64,000 bases of DNA from contig NZ_LT629775.1 of the NCBI RefSeq assembly GCF_900105395.1, forward strand, positions 4,920,001-4,984,000, given 5' to 3'. The translations under genes were made by a program, and so were the position numbers. Numbering within the stretch: the stretch's first letter is position 1; each line of letters opens with the position of its first letter. The notes below the pieces were generated by a model. That model searched no databases. It was not told the origin of the DNA and saw only the letters and a program-made list of their open reading frames with translations. Below are positions 18,089 through 27,880 of the stretch, in pieces. Origin of the DNA: Streptomyces sp. TLI_053 (GTDB lineage: Bacteria > Actinomycetota > Actinomycetes > Streptomycetales > Streptomycetaceae).

Positions 18089-19456
18089 GTGACCGCGGTG
18101 CGTCCGGAGGGGCGATACCAGCCGGGGGCGGACCCGGAGGGCGGTGACGCGTACCGCGCCGGGGTGCAGTACGGGCAGCAGCACGAGCCGTACGGGCAGC
18201 AGCAGGACCCGTACGGGCAGCACCTCCAGGGGGTCCCGTACCAGCAGGCCCCGCAGCAGTACCCGCAGGCCGGTGCGGGCGCGTACCCGCAGCAGGGCGC
18301 CCACCCGCAGCAGGACCAGTACGGCCAGTACGGCCGGCAGCAGCCCCAGCCCTCCCAGCAGGGCCAGTACGTGCAGCAGGGCCAGTACGCGCAGCAGCCC
18401 CAGCAGGGCCAGTACCAGTCCTACGACCCGTACCAGGCCGGGCCGGACCACCGGGGCCGGGGCGCGAACGCCGGTGCGGACCCGGCCTGGCCGGCGCAGT
18501 CCGGGGCCGAGGACGGCTGGGGCGTCTACGAGCCCGCGCCGCCCGTCGTGCCGGAGCCGGCCGGGGCGGTGCCCCAGGAGCCGGAGCCGGCCGGGGCGGT
18601 GCTCGCCGCCGCGGAGACGGTCACCATGGCCGCCGTGGCCGGTGAACAGCTGCCGCCCGCCCCGGGCGGCCGGGCCGAGCGCCGTCGTGCCGCGCAGGGC
18701 CGCGGCCGGCGCCGCGCGGGCGGCCGGGCCGCGGCCGGTCCCCCGGTCAAGGAGTCGGCGGCGGTGGTCTTCGCCCGGTTCCTCGGGGAGCTGTGCATCA
18801 CCCTCGGCCTGGTGATGCTGCTCTTCGTCTCGTACCAGCTCTGGTGGACCAACGTGCAGGCCGACGCGGCCGCCGACGGTGCCCGCAACCGACTGGAGCA
18901 GCAGTTCGACGCCGGGCCCGCCCAAGGCGCCCCGGCGCCCGGACAGCCGGCGCCGGACCCGGCCAAACCGGAGACCTTCGAGCCCGGCAAGGGCTTCGCG
19001 ATCATCCACCTGCCGAAGCTGGGCCAGAAGTTCCCGATCGCCGAGGGCACCGCCAAGGCGCCCGTGCTGGACAAGGGCCTGGTGGGGCACTACTCCGGTA
19101 CCGGCATGCCGGCCGACAAGGCGGGCAACTTCGCGCTGGCCGCGCACCGCAACACGCACGGCGAGCCGTTCCGCCGGATCAACCAGCTCGGCAAGGGCGA
19201 CAAGATCGTGGTGGAGACCGCGACCGCGTACTACACCTACGAGGTCACCGGGGGCATCCCGGAGACGCCGCCGTCCAACGTGAGCGTCATCAAGCCGGTC
19301 CCGAACGGCGCCGGGTTCAGCGGTCCGGGCCGGTACATCACGCTGACCACGTGCACCCCGGAGTTCAGCTCCAAGGCGCGCCTGATCGTGTTTGGCAAGA
19401 TGATCGAGGAAAGGCCGCGCAGCCAGGGCAAGCCGGCCGCCCTCGCGGGGGGCTGA
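18089..19456 (+). CDS. srtE: Class E sortase with long Gln/Tyr-rich cytoplasmic tail
   Basis: Transpeptidase that anchors LAxTG-type proteins (for example long chaplins in streptomycetes) to peptidoglycan. The first ~130 residues are a low-complexity Gln/Tyr/Gly/Pro region with repeating GQY, QQG and PYGQ units, followed by a membrane helix at about 230-252. The extracellular sortase domain has H353 (AAHRN), nucleophile C422 (TLTTC) and R431. It starts 5 bp after the pabA stop at a GTG, so it is probably co-transcribed. A second sortase follows. Confidence 0.92.
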   Translation: MTAVRPEGRYQPGADPEGGDAYRAGVQYGQQHEPYGQQQDPYGQHLQGVPYQQAPQQYPQAGAGAYPQQGAHPQQDQYGQYGRQQPQPSQQGQYVQQGQYAQQPQQGQYQSYDPYQAGPDHRGRGANAGADPAWPAQSGAEDGWGVYEPAPPVVPEPAGAVPQEPEPAGAVLAAAETVTMAAVAGEQLPPAPGGRAERRRAAQGRGRRRAGGRAAAGPPVKESAAVVFARFLGELCITLGLVMLLFVSYQLWWTNVQADAAADGARNRLEQQFDAGPAQGAPAPGQPAPDPAKPETFEPGKGFAIIHLPKLGQKFPIAEGTAKAPVLDKGLVGHYSGTGMPADKAGNFALAAHRNTHGEPFRRINQLGKGDKIVVETATAYYTYEVTGGIPETPPSNVSVIKPVPNGAGFSGPGRYITLTTCTPEFSSKARLIVFGKMIEERPRSQGKPAALAGG

Positions 19457-19490
19457 CCGCGGGCGGGCGGGCGACGACAGAGGGAGAGAC

Positions 19491-20312
19491 GTGACCCAGG
19501 GGACCGAGCCCGCGGCCGAGGAGGCCGCTCCGTCGTCCGAGCCGGGGCCCGGCGGCGGACCCCGGCGACGCCGCGGGCGGGGCGGCCGGGCACTGGCCGT
19601 GCTGGGTGTCGTCGGCGAGCTGCTGATCACCCTGGGGCTGGTGCTGGGCCTGTTCGTCAGCTACTCGCTGTGGTGGACCGACGTGCTGGCGGACCGTTCC
19701 GCCTCGGCGGCCTCGGACCAGCTGCGCGAGTCCTGGGCGGCCGGTGCCCCGGCCGCTCCCCCGTCCGGTGGCCCGTCGGCCGGGCCGGCCGCGGCCGCCG
19801 CCACCGGGCCGGTCTACGCGGCGGGTGACGGGATCGGCTTCCTGCACGTCCCGGCGATGGGCCGGGACAACCAGGTGATGATCCGGATGGGCACCGACAC
19901 GGCGACCCTGGCCGAGGGCGTGGCCGGGGTGTACGAGCAGCCGTACCGCTCGGCGATGCCCTGGGACGAGTCCGGCAACTTCGCGCTGGCCGCGCACCGG
20001 GACGGGCACGGGGCGAAGTTCCACGATCTCGACGCCGTCGGCAAGGGCGACGCGATCGTGGTCGAGACCCGCGACAAGTGGTACGTCTACCGGGTCGACA
20101 GCACCCTGCCGGAGACGTCGAAGTACGACACCGGCATCGTCGCCCCGGTGCCGAAGGGCTCCGGCTACACCGGTCCCGGCCGGTACATCACGCTGACCAC
20201 CTGCACGCCGGTCTACACCTCGCGCTACCGGATGGCGGTCTGGGGGAGTCTGGTGCGGGTGGACGACATGGACGCCGCGCGCACTCCGCCCGCGGAGCTG
20301 CGGCAGCGCTGA
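19491..20312 (+). CDS. srtE2: Class E sortase
   Basis: 273-residue class E sortase in tandem with the previous one. It has a short Pro/Gly-rich cytoplasmic N-terminus, one membrane helix (about 42-64), and a catalytic domain with H169 (AAHRDGHG), C238 in TLTTC and arginines at about 245 and 247. The GTG start follows AGGGAGAGAC. S. coelicolor has the same tandem pair (SrtE1 and SrtE2), both able to display chaplins; shared substrates are likely here too, though no LAxTG protein lies in this window. Confidence 0.92.
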   Translation: MTQGTEPAAEEAAPSSEPGPGGGPRRRRGRGGRALAVLGVVGELLITLGLVLGLFVSYSLWWTDVLADRSASAASDQLRESWAAGAPAAPPSGGPSAGPAAAAATGPVYAAGDGIGFLHVPAMGRDNQVMIRMGTDTATLAEGVAGVYEQPYRSAMPWDESGNFALAAHRDGHGAKFHDLDAVGKGDAIVVETRDKWYVYRVDSTLPETSKYDTGIVAPVPKGSGYTGPGRYITLTTCTPVYTSRYRMAVWGSLVRVDDMDAARTPPAELRQR

Positions 20313-20450
20313 GGCCCGCGGCACCCGCGGTCGGGTCCGGGAGCGGGCGCCGAGGGCCCGGCGGCGGGGCACGGGCGGCCCGGCGGCGGGCCACCGGCGT
20401 CCGGGGGCGGGGACGGGCGCCAGGGCCCGCCGCGGCCCTCCGGCGCCCCC

Positions 20451-20480
20451 GTACGGGCCCGTACGGGCCCGTACGGCCCC
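20451..20480. repeat. 10-bp tandem repeat GTACGGGCCC
   Basis: Three consecutive 10-bp units (the third ends CCCC) lie in the 341-bp spacer between srtE2 and pknB. The array can pair with itself. Apart from this and the terminator downstream I see nothing in this spacer. Confidence 0.7.
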
Positions 20481-20544
20481 GGGAGCCGCCCGGAGCCCGC
20501 CAGGGCCTCGAGGGGGCCGGAACGCGGCCGCAGACCCCGGTGTA

Positions 20545-20587
20545 CGCCCGAGGGCCCGTCGACGCGGTGTCGACGGGCCCTCGGGCG
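20545..20587. terminator. Bidirectional terminator between srtE2 and pknB
   Basis: Perfect 19-bp stem (20545-20563 with 20569-20587), loop GCGGT, between the convergent sortase and kinase genes. No T-run follows on the plus strand. Confidence 0.75.
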
Positions 20588-20653
20588 TTCTGCCGGGAAC
20601 AACTCAGCCGGTCGGTCCGACCCCGGGGGGCTCAGAACCAGGGGAACCAGGGC

Positions 20654-22816
20654 TTAGTTGTTGGGTCCCCCTTTGGTGTTGCTGGGGGTGGGGAGGCCGG
20701 GGATCCCGGGGAGGGTCGGTGTGTCGCCCCCTTTGGGCGGATCCACCGCCTTGGTCATCAGCCCGACCGAGGTGTTCGGGTCCACCTGGGTCCCGGCCTG
20801 CGGGTTGGAGGCGATCACCGTGGCGTTGGGGTCCTGCGGGCCCTGGACGACGGTGTACTGCAGGCCCATCCCCTGGAGGGTCTTGATGGCGTCCTTGAGC
20901 TGGACGTTCTGCAGCGGCGGGACGGAGACCTTGTCCGGCGCCTTGAAGATGGTCAGCGTGATCTTGGTGTTGGCCGGCTGCTTGCCGCCGGCCGGGTTCT
21001 GCGAGGCGACCGTGTTGACCTTGGCGGGCTCGTTGGTCGTCTGGGTCTTCGAGGAGTCCACCTGGAAGCCGGCGCCGGTCAGCGCGGCCTCGGCGGCCTC
21101 CTTCTGCTGGCCGACCACGCTCGGCACGTTGATCTTGGCCTTGCCCTGCGACACGGTCAGCTTGACCGGGGCGGTCGGGTCGGCGCCGCCGCTGGCCGGG
21201 TCCTGCGAGAGCACCTGGTCCAGCGGGGCGTTGTCGTCGTCCTTGTAGTCGGTCGTCACATTGGTGAAGCCGGCGTCGGCGAGCGCCTTGACCGCCTGCT
21301 CCTTGGACTTGCCGACCACGCTGGGAACGGCGCTCTTGGCCGGGCCCGAGGACAGCTGCACCGTGATCGTGGCGGCCTCGGCGACCTGGTTGCCGGCCGT
21401 CGGGTTCTGCGTGCAGACCTGGTCCTTCTTCACGTTGGTGTCCGGGCAGGCGATCTTGTCGCCCTCGGTGAGCACCAGCTTCGGACCGGCCTGGGCGACG
21501 AGTGCCTTGGCCTCGGCCAGGGTCTTGCCGACGAGGCCCGGAGCCGCGATCTTCACGGCCTCCTTCTTCTCGTCGCCCTTCTTGTTGCCGAACATCGCCT
21601 GGGCGACGAAGAAGGTGCCCACCAGGACCAGCACGGCGGCGACCGCCAGCACGATCCAGGAGGTGTTGCTCTTCTTCGGCGGCTCCTCGGCACGCCGGCC
21701 GCCCCGGCCGTAGCCGTCGTCGTAGCCGTCGTTGCCGCCGGCCCCGGGGGCACCGGCGTAGGTCTGGCCGTAACCGTCGTCGTAACCGGGCTGGGGCTGG
21801 GCGGCGTAGCCGGCCGGAGCGGCCTGCGGCAGGACGGTGGTCGGACCGCCGGGGACCTGCTGCGGCAGCAGGTTGGTCTGGCCGTACGGGTCGTGCTGCG
21901 GGTAGCCGTTCTGGTCGTAGCCGTACCCGGCCGCGCCCATGCCGTACGCGGCGGCCTGCTGGGCGGCGGCCACCGGCAGGCCGTCGAGGAAGCGCTCGAT
22001 GTCGTCGCGCATCTCGTCGGCGCTCTGGTAGCGGTAGTCGCGGTCCTTGGCGAGCGCCTTGAGCACGATCGCGTCGACCTCGGGGCGCACCTCGGGGTCG
22101 AAGACGGACGGCGGCTGCGCCTCTTCCCGGACGTGCTGGTAGGCGACCGCCACGGGGGAGTCGCCGACGAACGGCGGGCGCACCGTGAGCAGCTCGTAGA
22201 GCAGGCAGCCGGTGGAGTAGAGGTCGGAGCGGGCGTCCACCTGCTCGCCCTTGGCCTGCTCCGGGGAGAGGTACTGGGCGGTGCCGATGACGGCGGAGGT
22301 CTGCGTCATCGTCATGCCGGCGTCGCCCATCGCCCGGGCGATGCCGAAGTCCATCACCTTGACGTTGCCCTGGCGGGTGAGCATGACGTTGGCGGGCTTG
22401 ATGTCGCGGTGCACGATGCCGGCCCGGTGGGAGTACTCCAGGGCCTGGAGGATGCCGATGGTCATCTCCAGCGCGCGCTCCGGCAGCAGCCGGCGGCCGG
22501 AGTGCAGCAGCTCCCGCAGCGTGGACCCCTCGACGTACTCCATCACGATGTACGGGATGGAGATGCCGTCGATGTAGTCCTCGCCGGTGTCGTACACGGC
22601 GACGATCGCGGGGTGGTTCAGCGACGCCGCGGACTGTGCCTCGCGGCGGAACCGGGCTTGGAAGGACGGATCGCGGGCCATGTCGGCCCGGAGCGTCTTC
22701 ACGGCGACGGAGCGGCCGAGCCTGGTGTCATGGCCGAGGTACACCTCGGCCATGCCGCCGCGCCCGAGGACGCCGCCGAGCTCGTACCTGCCGCCGAGGC
22801 GACGAGGCTCTTCCAT
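20654..22816 (-). CDS. pknB: Serine/threonine protein kinase with PASTA domains
   Basis: 720-residue membrane kinase that senses muropeptides or lipid II and phosphorylates division and wall proteins. The kinase domain (about 11-275) has GRGGMAEVY, the ATP lysine K40, HRDIKPAN (D138), DFG (156-158) and an activation loop TMTQT (169-173). A Tyr/Gly/Gln-rich linker leads to a membrane helix (about 383-407) and four extracellular PASTA repeats to about 680. The ATG at 22816 (MEEPRRLGGRYEL) follows GGGAGAGGG. It is the last gene of the fhaA-fhaB-pstP-rodA-pbpA-pknB cluster; a 275-bp spacer after pbpA may hold its own promoter. Confidence 0.96.
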   Translation of the reverse strand: MEEPRRLGGRYELGGVLGRGGMAEVYLGHDTRLGRSVAVKTLRADMARDPSFQARFRREAQSAASLNHPAIVAVYDTGEDYIDGISIPYIVMEYVEGSTLRELLHSGRRLLPERALEMTIGILQALEYSHRAGIVHRDIKPANVMLTRQGNVKVMDFGIARAMGDAGMTMTQTSAVIGTAQYLSPEQAKGEQVDARSDLYSTGCLLYELLTVRPPFVGDSPVAVAYQHVREEAQPPSVFDPEVRPEVDAIVLKALAKDRDYRYQSADEMRDDIERFLDGLPVAAAQQAAAYGMGAAGYGYDQNGYPQHDPYGQTNLLPQQVPGGPTTVLPQAAPAGYAAQPQPGYDDGYGQTYAGAPGAGGNDGYDDGYGRGGRRAEEPPKKSNTSWIVLAVAAVLVLVGTFFVAQAMFGNKKGDEKKEAVKIAAPGLVGKTLAEAKALVAQAGPKLVLTEGDKIACPDTNVKKDQVCTQNPTAGNQVAEAATITVQLSSGPAKSAVPSVVGKSKEQAVKALADAGFTNVTTDYKDDDNAPLDQVLSQDPASGGADPTAPVKLTVSQGKAKINVPSVVGQQKEAAEAALTGAGFQVDSSKTQTTNEPAKVNTVASQNPAGGKQPANTKITLTIFKAPDKVSVPPLQNVQLKDAIKTLQGMGLQYTVVQGPQDPNATVIASNPQAGTQVDPNTSVGLMTKAVDPPKGGDTPTLPGIPGLPTPSNTKGGPNN

Positions 22817-23091
22817 AGTTGCGACCCTCTCCCTCACCCGCCGGTGAGGTTGTGACGTAGGTGTCCCCGCACGCTCCCTGTGACGCCGTCCGGGCCCCGG
22901 ATGGTTCTGCGGTCAGGACCGGTTCGGCACCGCACGGACGGCAACGGGTACACCCGCTGCTGCGGACACGCTACCGGTCGGACCGTACCGGACCCGAGTC
23001 GGCCGCAGGCCGATATCAGACCGGTATCCGGACCGGGGGTGCCGATCGTGACATTTCCCTCACCCGCCGCCGGCTCCCCCGGTGGCCCCTG

Positions 23092-24549
23092 TCACTTGCC
23101 GAGGACGGCCTGCATCACGGACTTCGCGATCGGGGCGGCCAGCCGGCCGCCGCTGATGCCGTCGCGGTTGTTGGAGCCGTCCTCGACGACCACCGCGACC
23201 GCGACCGTGCGGCCGTCGGAGGCCTTGGCGTAGGAGGTGAACCAGGCGAACGGCAGACCCGCGTTGCCCTCGCCGTGCTGGGCGGTGCCGGTCTTGCCGC
23301 CGACCGTGACGCCCGGGATCTTGGCGTTCTTGCCGGTGCCGTTCTCGACCACCGAGACCATCAGGTCCTGCATCTTCTGCGCGGTGGCCGGGCTGATCGG
23401 CTGCGAGAACTGCTTCTCGCTGTGCTTGGAGATGGTGGTCAGCGAGGCGGAGCGCTCCTCGGCGACCAGGTACGGCTGCATCAGCGAGCCGTTGTTGGCG
23501 ATCGCCGCGGAGACCATCGCCATCTGCAGCGGGGTGGCCTGGGTGTCGTGCTGGCCGATCGAGTCCTGGGCGGTGCCGTCCGGGGTGGAGTTGGACGGGT
23601 AGACGCTCTTCTCGGACCGGACCGGGGTGTCCACGGTGCTGTTGAAGCCGAACTTCTCGGCCTGCACCCGCATCTTGTCCTTGCCGAGGTCGGCGCCGAT
23701 CTTGGCGAACACCGTGTTGCAGGACTGGTCCATGCCGGACTTGATGGTGGCGTTGCCGCACTGCTCCCGGTCGGACTCGTTCTTCAGCACGAAGTTGGTG
23801 CCGGGCAGGGTGTACGGGTCCGGGGTCGCGGTCTGGTCGTCGATGTTCTGGTAGAGGCCGTTCTCGAACGCCGCCGAGGCCGTGACCAGCTTGAACGTCG
23901 AGCCGGGGGGGTAGGTCTCGCGCAGCGCCCGGTTGAGCATCGGCTTGTTGGGGTCGGCGTTGAGGTCGGTCCAGGCCTTGGAGTCGGTGGACTCGTTGCC
24001 CGCGAAGCTCGCCGGGTCGTAGGACGGGGTGGAGACCAGGGCCAGGATCGCGCCGGTCTTCGGGTCGAGCGCGACGACCGCGCCCTTCTTGTTGCCGAGC
24101 CCCTCGAAGGCCGCCTTCTGGGCCTTGGAGTTGATCGTGGTGACGACGTCGCCGCCGCGCTTCTGCTCCCCGGTCAGCATGTCCAGGGTGTTGCGGAAGA
24201 ACAGCCGGTCGTCGCTGCCGGAGAGGACGCCGTCCTCGAGCTGCTCCAGCTGGCTGGCCCCGAAGGCCTGCGAGGAGTAGCCGGTGACCGGGGCGTACAT
24301 CTGCGGGTCGGTCCAGGACCGCTTGTACTTGTAGCGCAGGCCGTCCACGAAGGTGGACTGGGTGATCGGCTGGCCGTCGACGATGATGTTGCCGCGCGGG
24401 TAGGCGTAGCGGTCGTAGACCTGCCGCTTGTTGTACTTGTTGCTCGCCCAGGCGTCGGCCTGCACGCCCTGGACCCAGTTGGTGCGCACCATGAGGGCCA
24501 GGATCAGCACGAGGCAGAAGATCGAGACCCGGCGGATCGGCTTGTTCAC
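23092..24549 (-). CDS. pbpA: Penicillin-binding protein, class B transpeptidase
   Basis: 485-residue DD-transpeptidase that cross-links peptidoglycan together with the adjacent RodA/FtsW polymerase. An N-terminal signal anchor (about 8-25) precedes the dimerisation domain. The transpeptidase domain has all three motifs: S217-TFK (nucleophile Ser, with Lys 220), S276-CN, and K419-TG. It overlaps the upstream rodA stop by ATGA, showing translational coupling. Intact and of normal length. Confidence 0.96.
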   Translation of the reverse strand: MNKPIRRVSIFCLVLILALMVRTNWVQGVQADAWASNKYNKRQVYDRYAYPRGNIIVDGQPITQSTFVDGLRYKYKRSWTDPQMYAPVTGYSSQAFGASQLEQLEDGVLSGSDDRLFFRNTLDMLTGEQKRGGDVVTTINSKAQKAAFEGLGNKKGAVVALDPKTGAILALVSTPSYDPASFAGNESTDSKAWTDLNADPNKPMLNRALRETYPPGSTFKLVTASAAFENGLYQNIDDQTATPDPYTLPGTNFVLKNESDREQCGNATIKSGMDQSCNTVFAKIGADLGKDKMRVQAEKFGFNSTVDTPVRSEKSVYPSNSTPDGTAQDSIGQHDTQATPLQMAMVSAAIANNGSLMQPYLVAEERSASLTTISKHSEKQFSQPISPATAQKMQDLMVSVVENGTGKNAKIPGVTVGGKTGTAQHGEGNAGLPFAWFTSYAKASDGRTVAVAVVVEDGSNNRDGISGGRLAAPIAKSVMQAVLGK

Positions 24550-26015
24550 GAGGCGGTGACCCCCTGGATCTCGGGTGTGGGGGTGTGTTCCACCCCGGGG
24601 CGGCGGGCGTTGTCGCTGATCTTCAGCAGGATCGCGACCAGCGCCCAGTTGGCGACCACCGAGGATCCGCCCTGGGCGAGGAACGGCATGGTCATACCGG
24701 TCAGCGGGATCAGGCCGGTGACACCGCCGGCGACCACGAACACCTGCAGCGCCATCGCGGAGGAGAGCCCGACCGCGAACAGCTTGCCGAAGGGGTCGCG
24801 GGCGGCGACCGCGGTGCGCAGACCGCGCTGGATCAGCAGGGCGTAGAGCACGAAGATCGCCATCATGCCGGTGAGGCCGAGCTCCTCGCCGAAGGAGCCG
24901 AGGATGAAGTCGCTCTTGGCGGCGAAGTCGATCAGCCAGGAGCGGCCCTGACCGAGGCCGGAGCCGGTCACCCCGCCCGAGCCGAGCGCCATCAGCGACT
25001 GGCCGATCTGCTCGGTGGACCCCGGCGGCGGCTTCGGGGCGAAGGCGGCCATCGGGTCGAGCCAGGCGTCGATGCGGGTCTTGACGTGGCTGGCGGTGGA
25101 GGCCACCGCGACCGCGCCGCCGATCGACATCAGCAGGCCGACCACGATCCAGCTGGTCCGCTCGGTGGCGACGTAGAGCATCACCACGAAGAGGCCGAAG
25201 TACAGGAAGGACGAGCCGAGGTCGTTCTCGAAGATCAGGATCAGCAGGCTGAGCAGCCAGATCACGATGATCGGGCCGAGGTCCCGGCCGCGCGGCAGGT
25301 ACAGGCCCATGAAGCGGCGGCTGGCCAGCGCCAGGGCGTCGCGCTTGACCATCAGGTAGCCGGCGAAGAACACCGTCAGGATGATCTTGGCGAACTCACC
25401 GGGCTGGATCGAGAAGGCGCCCATCCGGATCCAGATCTTGGCGCCGAGGTCCTCCTTGCGCTCCGGGAAGAACGCCGGGGCGGCGAGCAGCACCAGGGCC
25501 ACCGCCATCGAGATGTAGGTGTAGCGCTGCAGGACCCGGTGGTCCTTCAGGAAGACCATCACCACGATGAAGAACGCGATGCCCAGGCCCGACCACATCA
25601 GCTGGTTGGAGGCGGCCGGGAAGTTGTTGTGCAGCAGCGGCCCGGCCTTGTCCAGCCGCCAGATCATCACCACGCCGAGCCCGTTCAGCAGGGTGGCGAT
25701 CGGCAGCATCAGCGGGTCCGCGTACGGGGCGAACCTGCGCATCAGCAGGTGCGCGATCAGGGCGAGCGCACCCATGCCCAGGCCGTAGCCGAGCATCCCG
25801 GCGGGCAGCTTGTCGTCCATCGCCAGGCCCACGTTGGCGTAGGCCAGGACCGGCAGCAGCACCGCGAACGCCAGCATCGCCAGCTCGGTGTTGCGCCGGT
25901 TCGGCGTCGCCTGCGGCGAGATGGTGGTGTTGCGGCGGCGCCGCGAGGACGCGCGGTCGGCCGGAACGCCGGCGGACCGGCTGTTCGGGTCGCTGCTCAC
26001 ATCGAAGGTACTCAT
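24546..26015 (-). CDS. rodA: SEDS-family peptidoglycan glycosyltransferase (FtsW/RodA/SpoVE)
   Basis: 489-residue polytopic membrane protein that polymerises lipid II into glycan strands. It has about ten to twelve membrane helices and the SEDS signature segments KIWIRMGAFSIQPGEFAKI and the C-terminal GMTMPFLAQGGSSVVAN. The N-terminal 40 residues are basic and Ser/Arg-rich. It is coupled to pbpA by a 4-bp overlap, forming a polymerase-transpeptidase pair. About 140 bp separate it from pstP. It could be called ftsW; position beside pbpA favours rodA. Confidence 0.94.
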   Translation of the reverse strand: MSTFDVSSDPNSRSAGVPADRASSRRRRNTTISPQATPNRRNTELAMLAFAVLLPVLAYANVGLAMDDKLPAGMLGYGLGMGALALIAHLLMRRFAPYADPLMLPIATLLNGLGVVMIWRLDKAGPLLHNNFPAASNQLMWSGLGIAFFIVVMVFLKDHRVLQRYTYISMAVALVLLAAPAFFPERKEDLGAKIWIRMGAFSIQPGEFAKIILTVFFAGYLMVKRDALALASRRFMGLYLPRGRDLGPIIVIWLLSLLILIFENDLGSSFLYFGLFVVMLYVATERTSWIVVGLLMSIGGAVAVASTASHVKTRIDAWLDPMAAFAPKPPPGSTEQIGQSLMALGSGGVTGSGLGQGRSWLIDFAAKSDFILGSFGEELGLTGMMAIFVLYALLIQRGLRTAVAARDPFGKLFAVGLSSAMALQVFVVAGGVTGLIPLTGMTMPFLAQGGSSVVANWALVAILLKISDNARRPGVEHTPTPEIQGVTAS

Positions 26016-26156
26016 GCTCCCGCCCCGCTCCGCTCGGCAGGGGCGTTCGCCCGCACGCGCCTCTCGTCGGCCTGTTCGCTTCGCTCTCTCACGTGGTAGC
26101 CGCTCCCTGACGGCCGGCGGACCCGCGCCGGGCGGGCCTATGTCGGGTCGCGTCCG

Positions 26157-27827
26157 TCACGGCTTCGGGCAGGAGTCGGCGCGCTGCCGCTCCTCGTCGC
26201 TCAGGCCGGGCAGGTCGCTCTGCGGGGCCGCCGGGGCCGCGGCACCCTGGCCGGGTACGACGGGGGCCGGGGCACTCGTGCTCGGCGTGCTCGGACTCGG
26301 GGTGGTCGTGGGGACGCCGGCCGCCGGGGCGCGTCCGGTCGCGGACGGGCTGGGCGCGGTGGTCGCCGTCACGAACCCGGCGTGCGTCGCCACGGTCCCG
26401 GCGGCGGCCTGCTGGGTCGGCTGGCCGGTCGCCGGCGTGCCGCCCGTGGTGGACGTGCCGCCGGCGGTGGCCCGGACGTCGGAGACCCTGCGGCAGAACG
26501 CGGCCTGCTCGCCCAGCTTCTTCACCTTGTCGTCGGCGTCGCCCAGGCTGCTCGCCGAGATGGTGTTGGTGACGTGGGTGCGCTGGTCCTGCGGGAGGTA
26601 CTTGAGCTCGATGTCCTTGTACGGCGTGTGCACCGAGGACAGGTTCACTCCGGCCAGGCTCTGGTTCACGCCCTGGAAGACCGCGACGTGGTCGCCCTCG
26701 GCGCCCACGTAGTACTGGCTCTGGGTCCACTGGTAGCCGAAGAAGCCGCCCGCGCCCAGCAGGCCCACGGTGACCAGGCCGACCAGGGAGAACGCCAGCG
26801 CCCGGTTCTTGCGCCTGGGGCGCCGGGGCGCGTCGTCGTCGTAGTCCTCGGTCCCGTGCACCGAGGGCTCGGCGGAACCGCCCTCGTAGCCGCCGGCCGG
26901 GCCGAACCCGGGGTCGGGGACCCCGGCGCCGTAGCCCTCGGCGGGGCCGAAGGCGCCCTGCGGGCCGCGGCCGAGCCCGGCCGCGCGGCCGGCCGGGGTG
27001 TCGCGGATCGACTGGTCCGCGGCGGTCGAGGACGGCGGGGTCTCGGCGACCGCGCCGACCACCACCGGCACGTCGTTGAACCGGCCGCTCAGGGTGTCCG
27101 TGGCGCCGACGTCGAGGACGTCCGCGACGATGCAGGTGATGTTGTCCGGGCCGCCGCCGCGCAGCGCGAGCTGGATCAGCTCCTGCACGGTCTGCTCGGG
27201 CGAGTAGTAGCTGCCCAGCGTGTCCTGGAGGGTCTGGTGGCTGACCGGGCCGGAGAGGCCGTCGGAGCAGATCAGATACCGGTCGCCGGCCCGCACCTCG
27301 CGGATCGACAGGTCCGGTTCGACCTGGCCCCGGCCGTCCAGCGCGCGCATCAGCAGCGAACGCTGGGGGTGGGTCTCGGCCTCCTCCGGAGTGATCCGGC
27401 CCTCGTCGACCAGCCGCTGCACCCAGGTGTGGTCCTGGGTGATCTGCACCAGCGAGCCGTCCCGCAGCAGGTAGGCGCGGGAGTCTCCGACGTGGACCAG
27501 GCCCATCCGCTGGCCGGTCCAGAGCATCGCGGTGAGGGTGCAGCCCATGCCTTCGAGCTGCGGGTCCTCCTCGACCATCTGCCGGAGCCGGTCGTTGGCG
27601 CCCTGGACCGCGTCGCCGAGCAGGGTCAGCAGGTCGGCGCCCGGCACGTCCTCGTCCAGGCGGACGATCGAGCCGAGCACCTCGGAGGAAGCGACCTCAC
27701 CGGCCGCCGCCCCGCCCATGCCGTCGGCCACGGCCAGCAGCCGCGGGCCGGCGTAGCCGGAGTCCTCGTTCCCCTCCCGGATCAGTCCCTTGTGGGAGCC
27801 GGCGGCGAAGCGCAGCACCAGGGTCAT
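26157..27827 (-). CDS. pstP: PP2C-family serine/threonine phosphatase
   Basis: 556-residue phosphatase that reverses PknB phosphorylation. The catalytic PP2C domain (1 to about 240) has RxGNEDS-type metal ligands (IREGNEDS), VADGMGGAAAGE, HVGDSRAYL and GGPDNIT. A linker, one membrane helix (about 343-364) and an extracellular Thr/Pro/Ala-rich tail follow. I chose the ATG at 27827 (MTLVLRFAAGSHKG), preceded by a G-rich site, because it is the family's conserved beginning; the open frame continues into fhaB only by chance. Confidence 0.94.
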   Translation of the reverse strand: MTLVLRFAAGSHKGLIREGNEDSGYAGPRLLAVADGMGGAAAGEVASSEVLGSIVRLDEDVPGADLLTLLGDAVQGANDRLRQMVEEDPQLEGMGCTLTAMLWTGQRMGLVHVGDSRAYLLRDGSLVQITQDHTWVQRLVDEGRITPEEAETHPQRSLLMRALDGRGQVEPDLSIREVRAGDRYLICSDGLSGPVSHQTLQDTLGSYYSPEQTVQELIQLALRGGGPDNITCIVADVLDVGATDTLSGRFNDVPVVVGAVAETPPSSTAADQSIRDTPAGRAAGLGRGPQGAFGPAEGYGAGVPDPGFGPAGGYEGGSAEPSVHGTEDYDDDAPRRPRRKNRALAFSLVGLVTVGLLGAGGFFGYQWTQSQYYVGAEGDHVAVFQGVNQSLAGVNLSSVHTPYKDIELKYLPQDQRTHVTNTISASSLGDADDKVKKLGEQAAFCRRVSDVRATAGGTSTTGGTPATGQPTQQAAAGTVATHAGFVTATTAPSPSATGRAPAAGVPTTTPSPSTPSTSAPAPVVPGQGAAAPAAPQSDLPGLSDEERQRADSCPKP

Positions 27828-27880
27828 GCGACCTGTGCCCCCCTCTGGGTCATGGACGGGATGCTGTCCCTCATGCGCTA

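Noticed and set aside
20078..22855. 925-codon plus-strand frame opposite pknB
   Set aside because: Antisense of the kinase gene; begins inside the second sortase gene in another frame.
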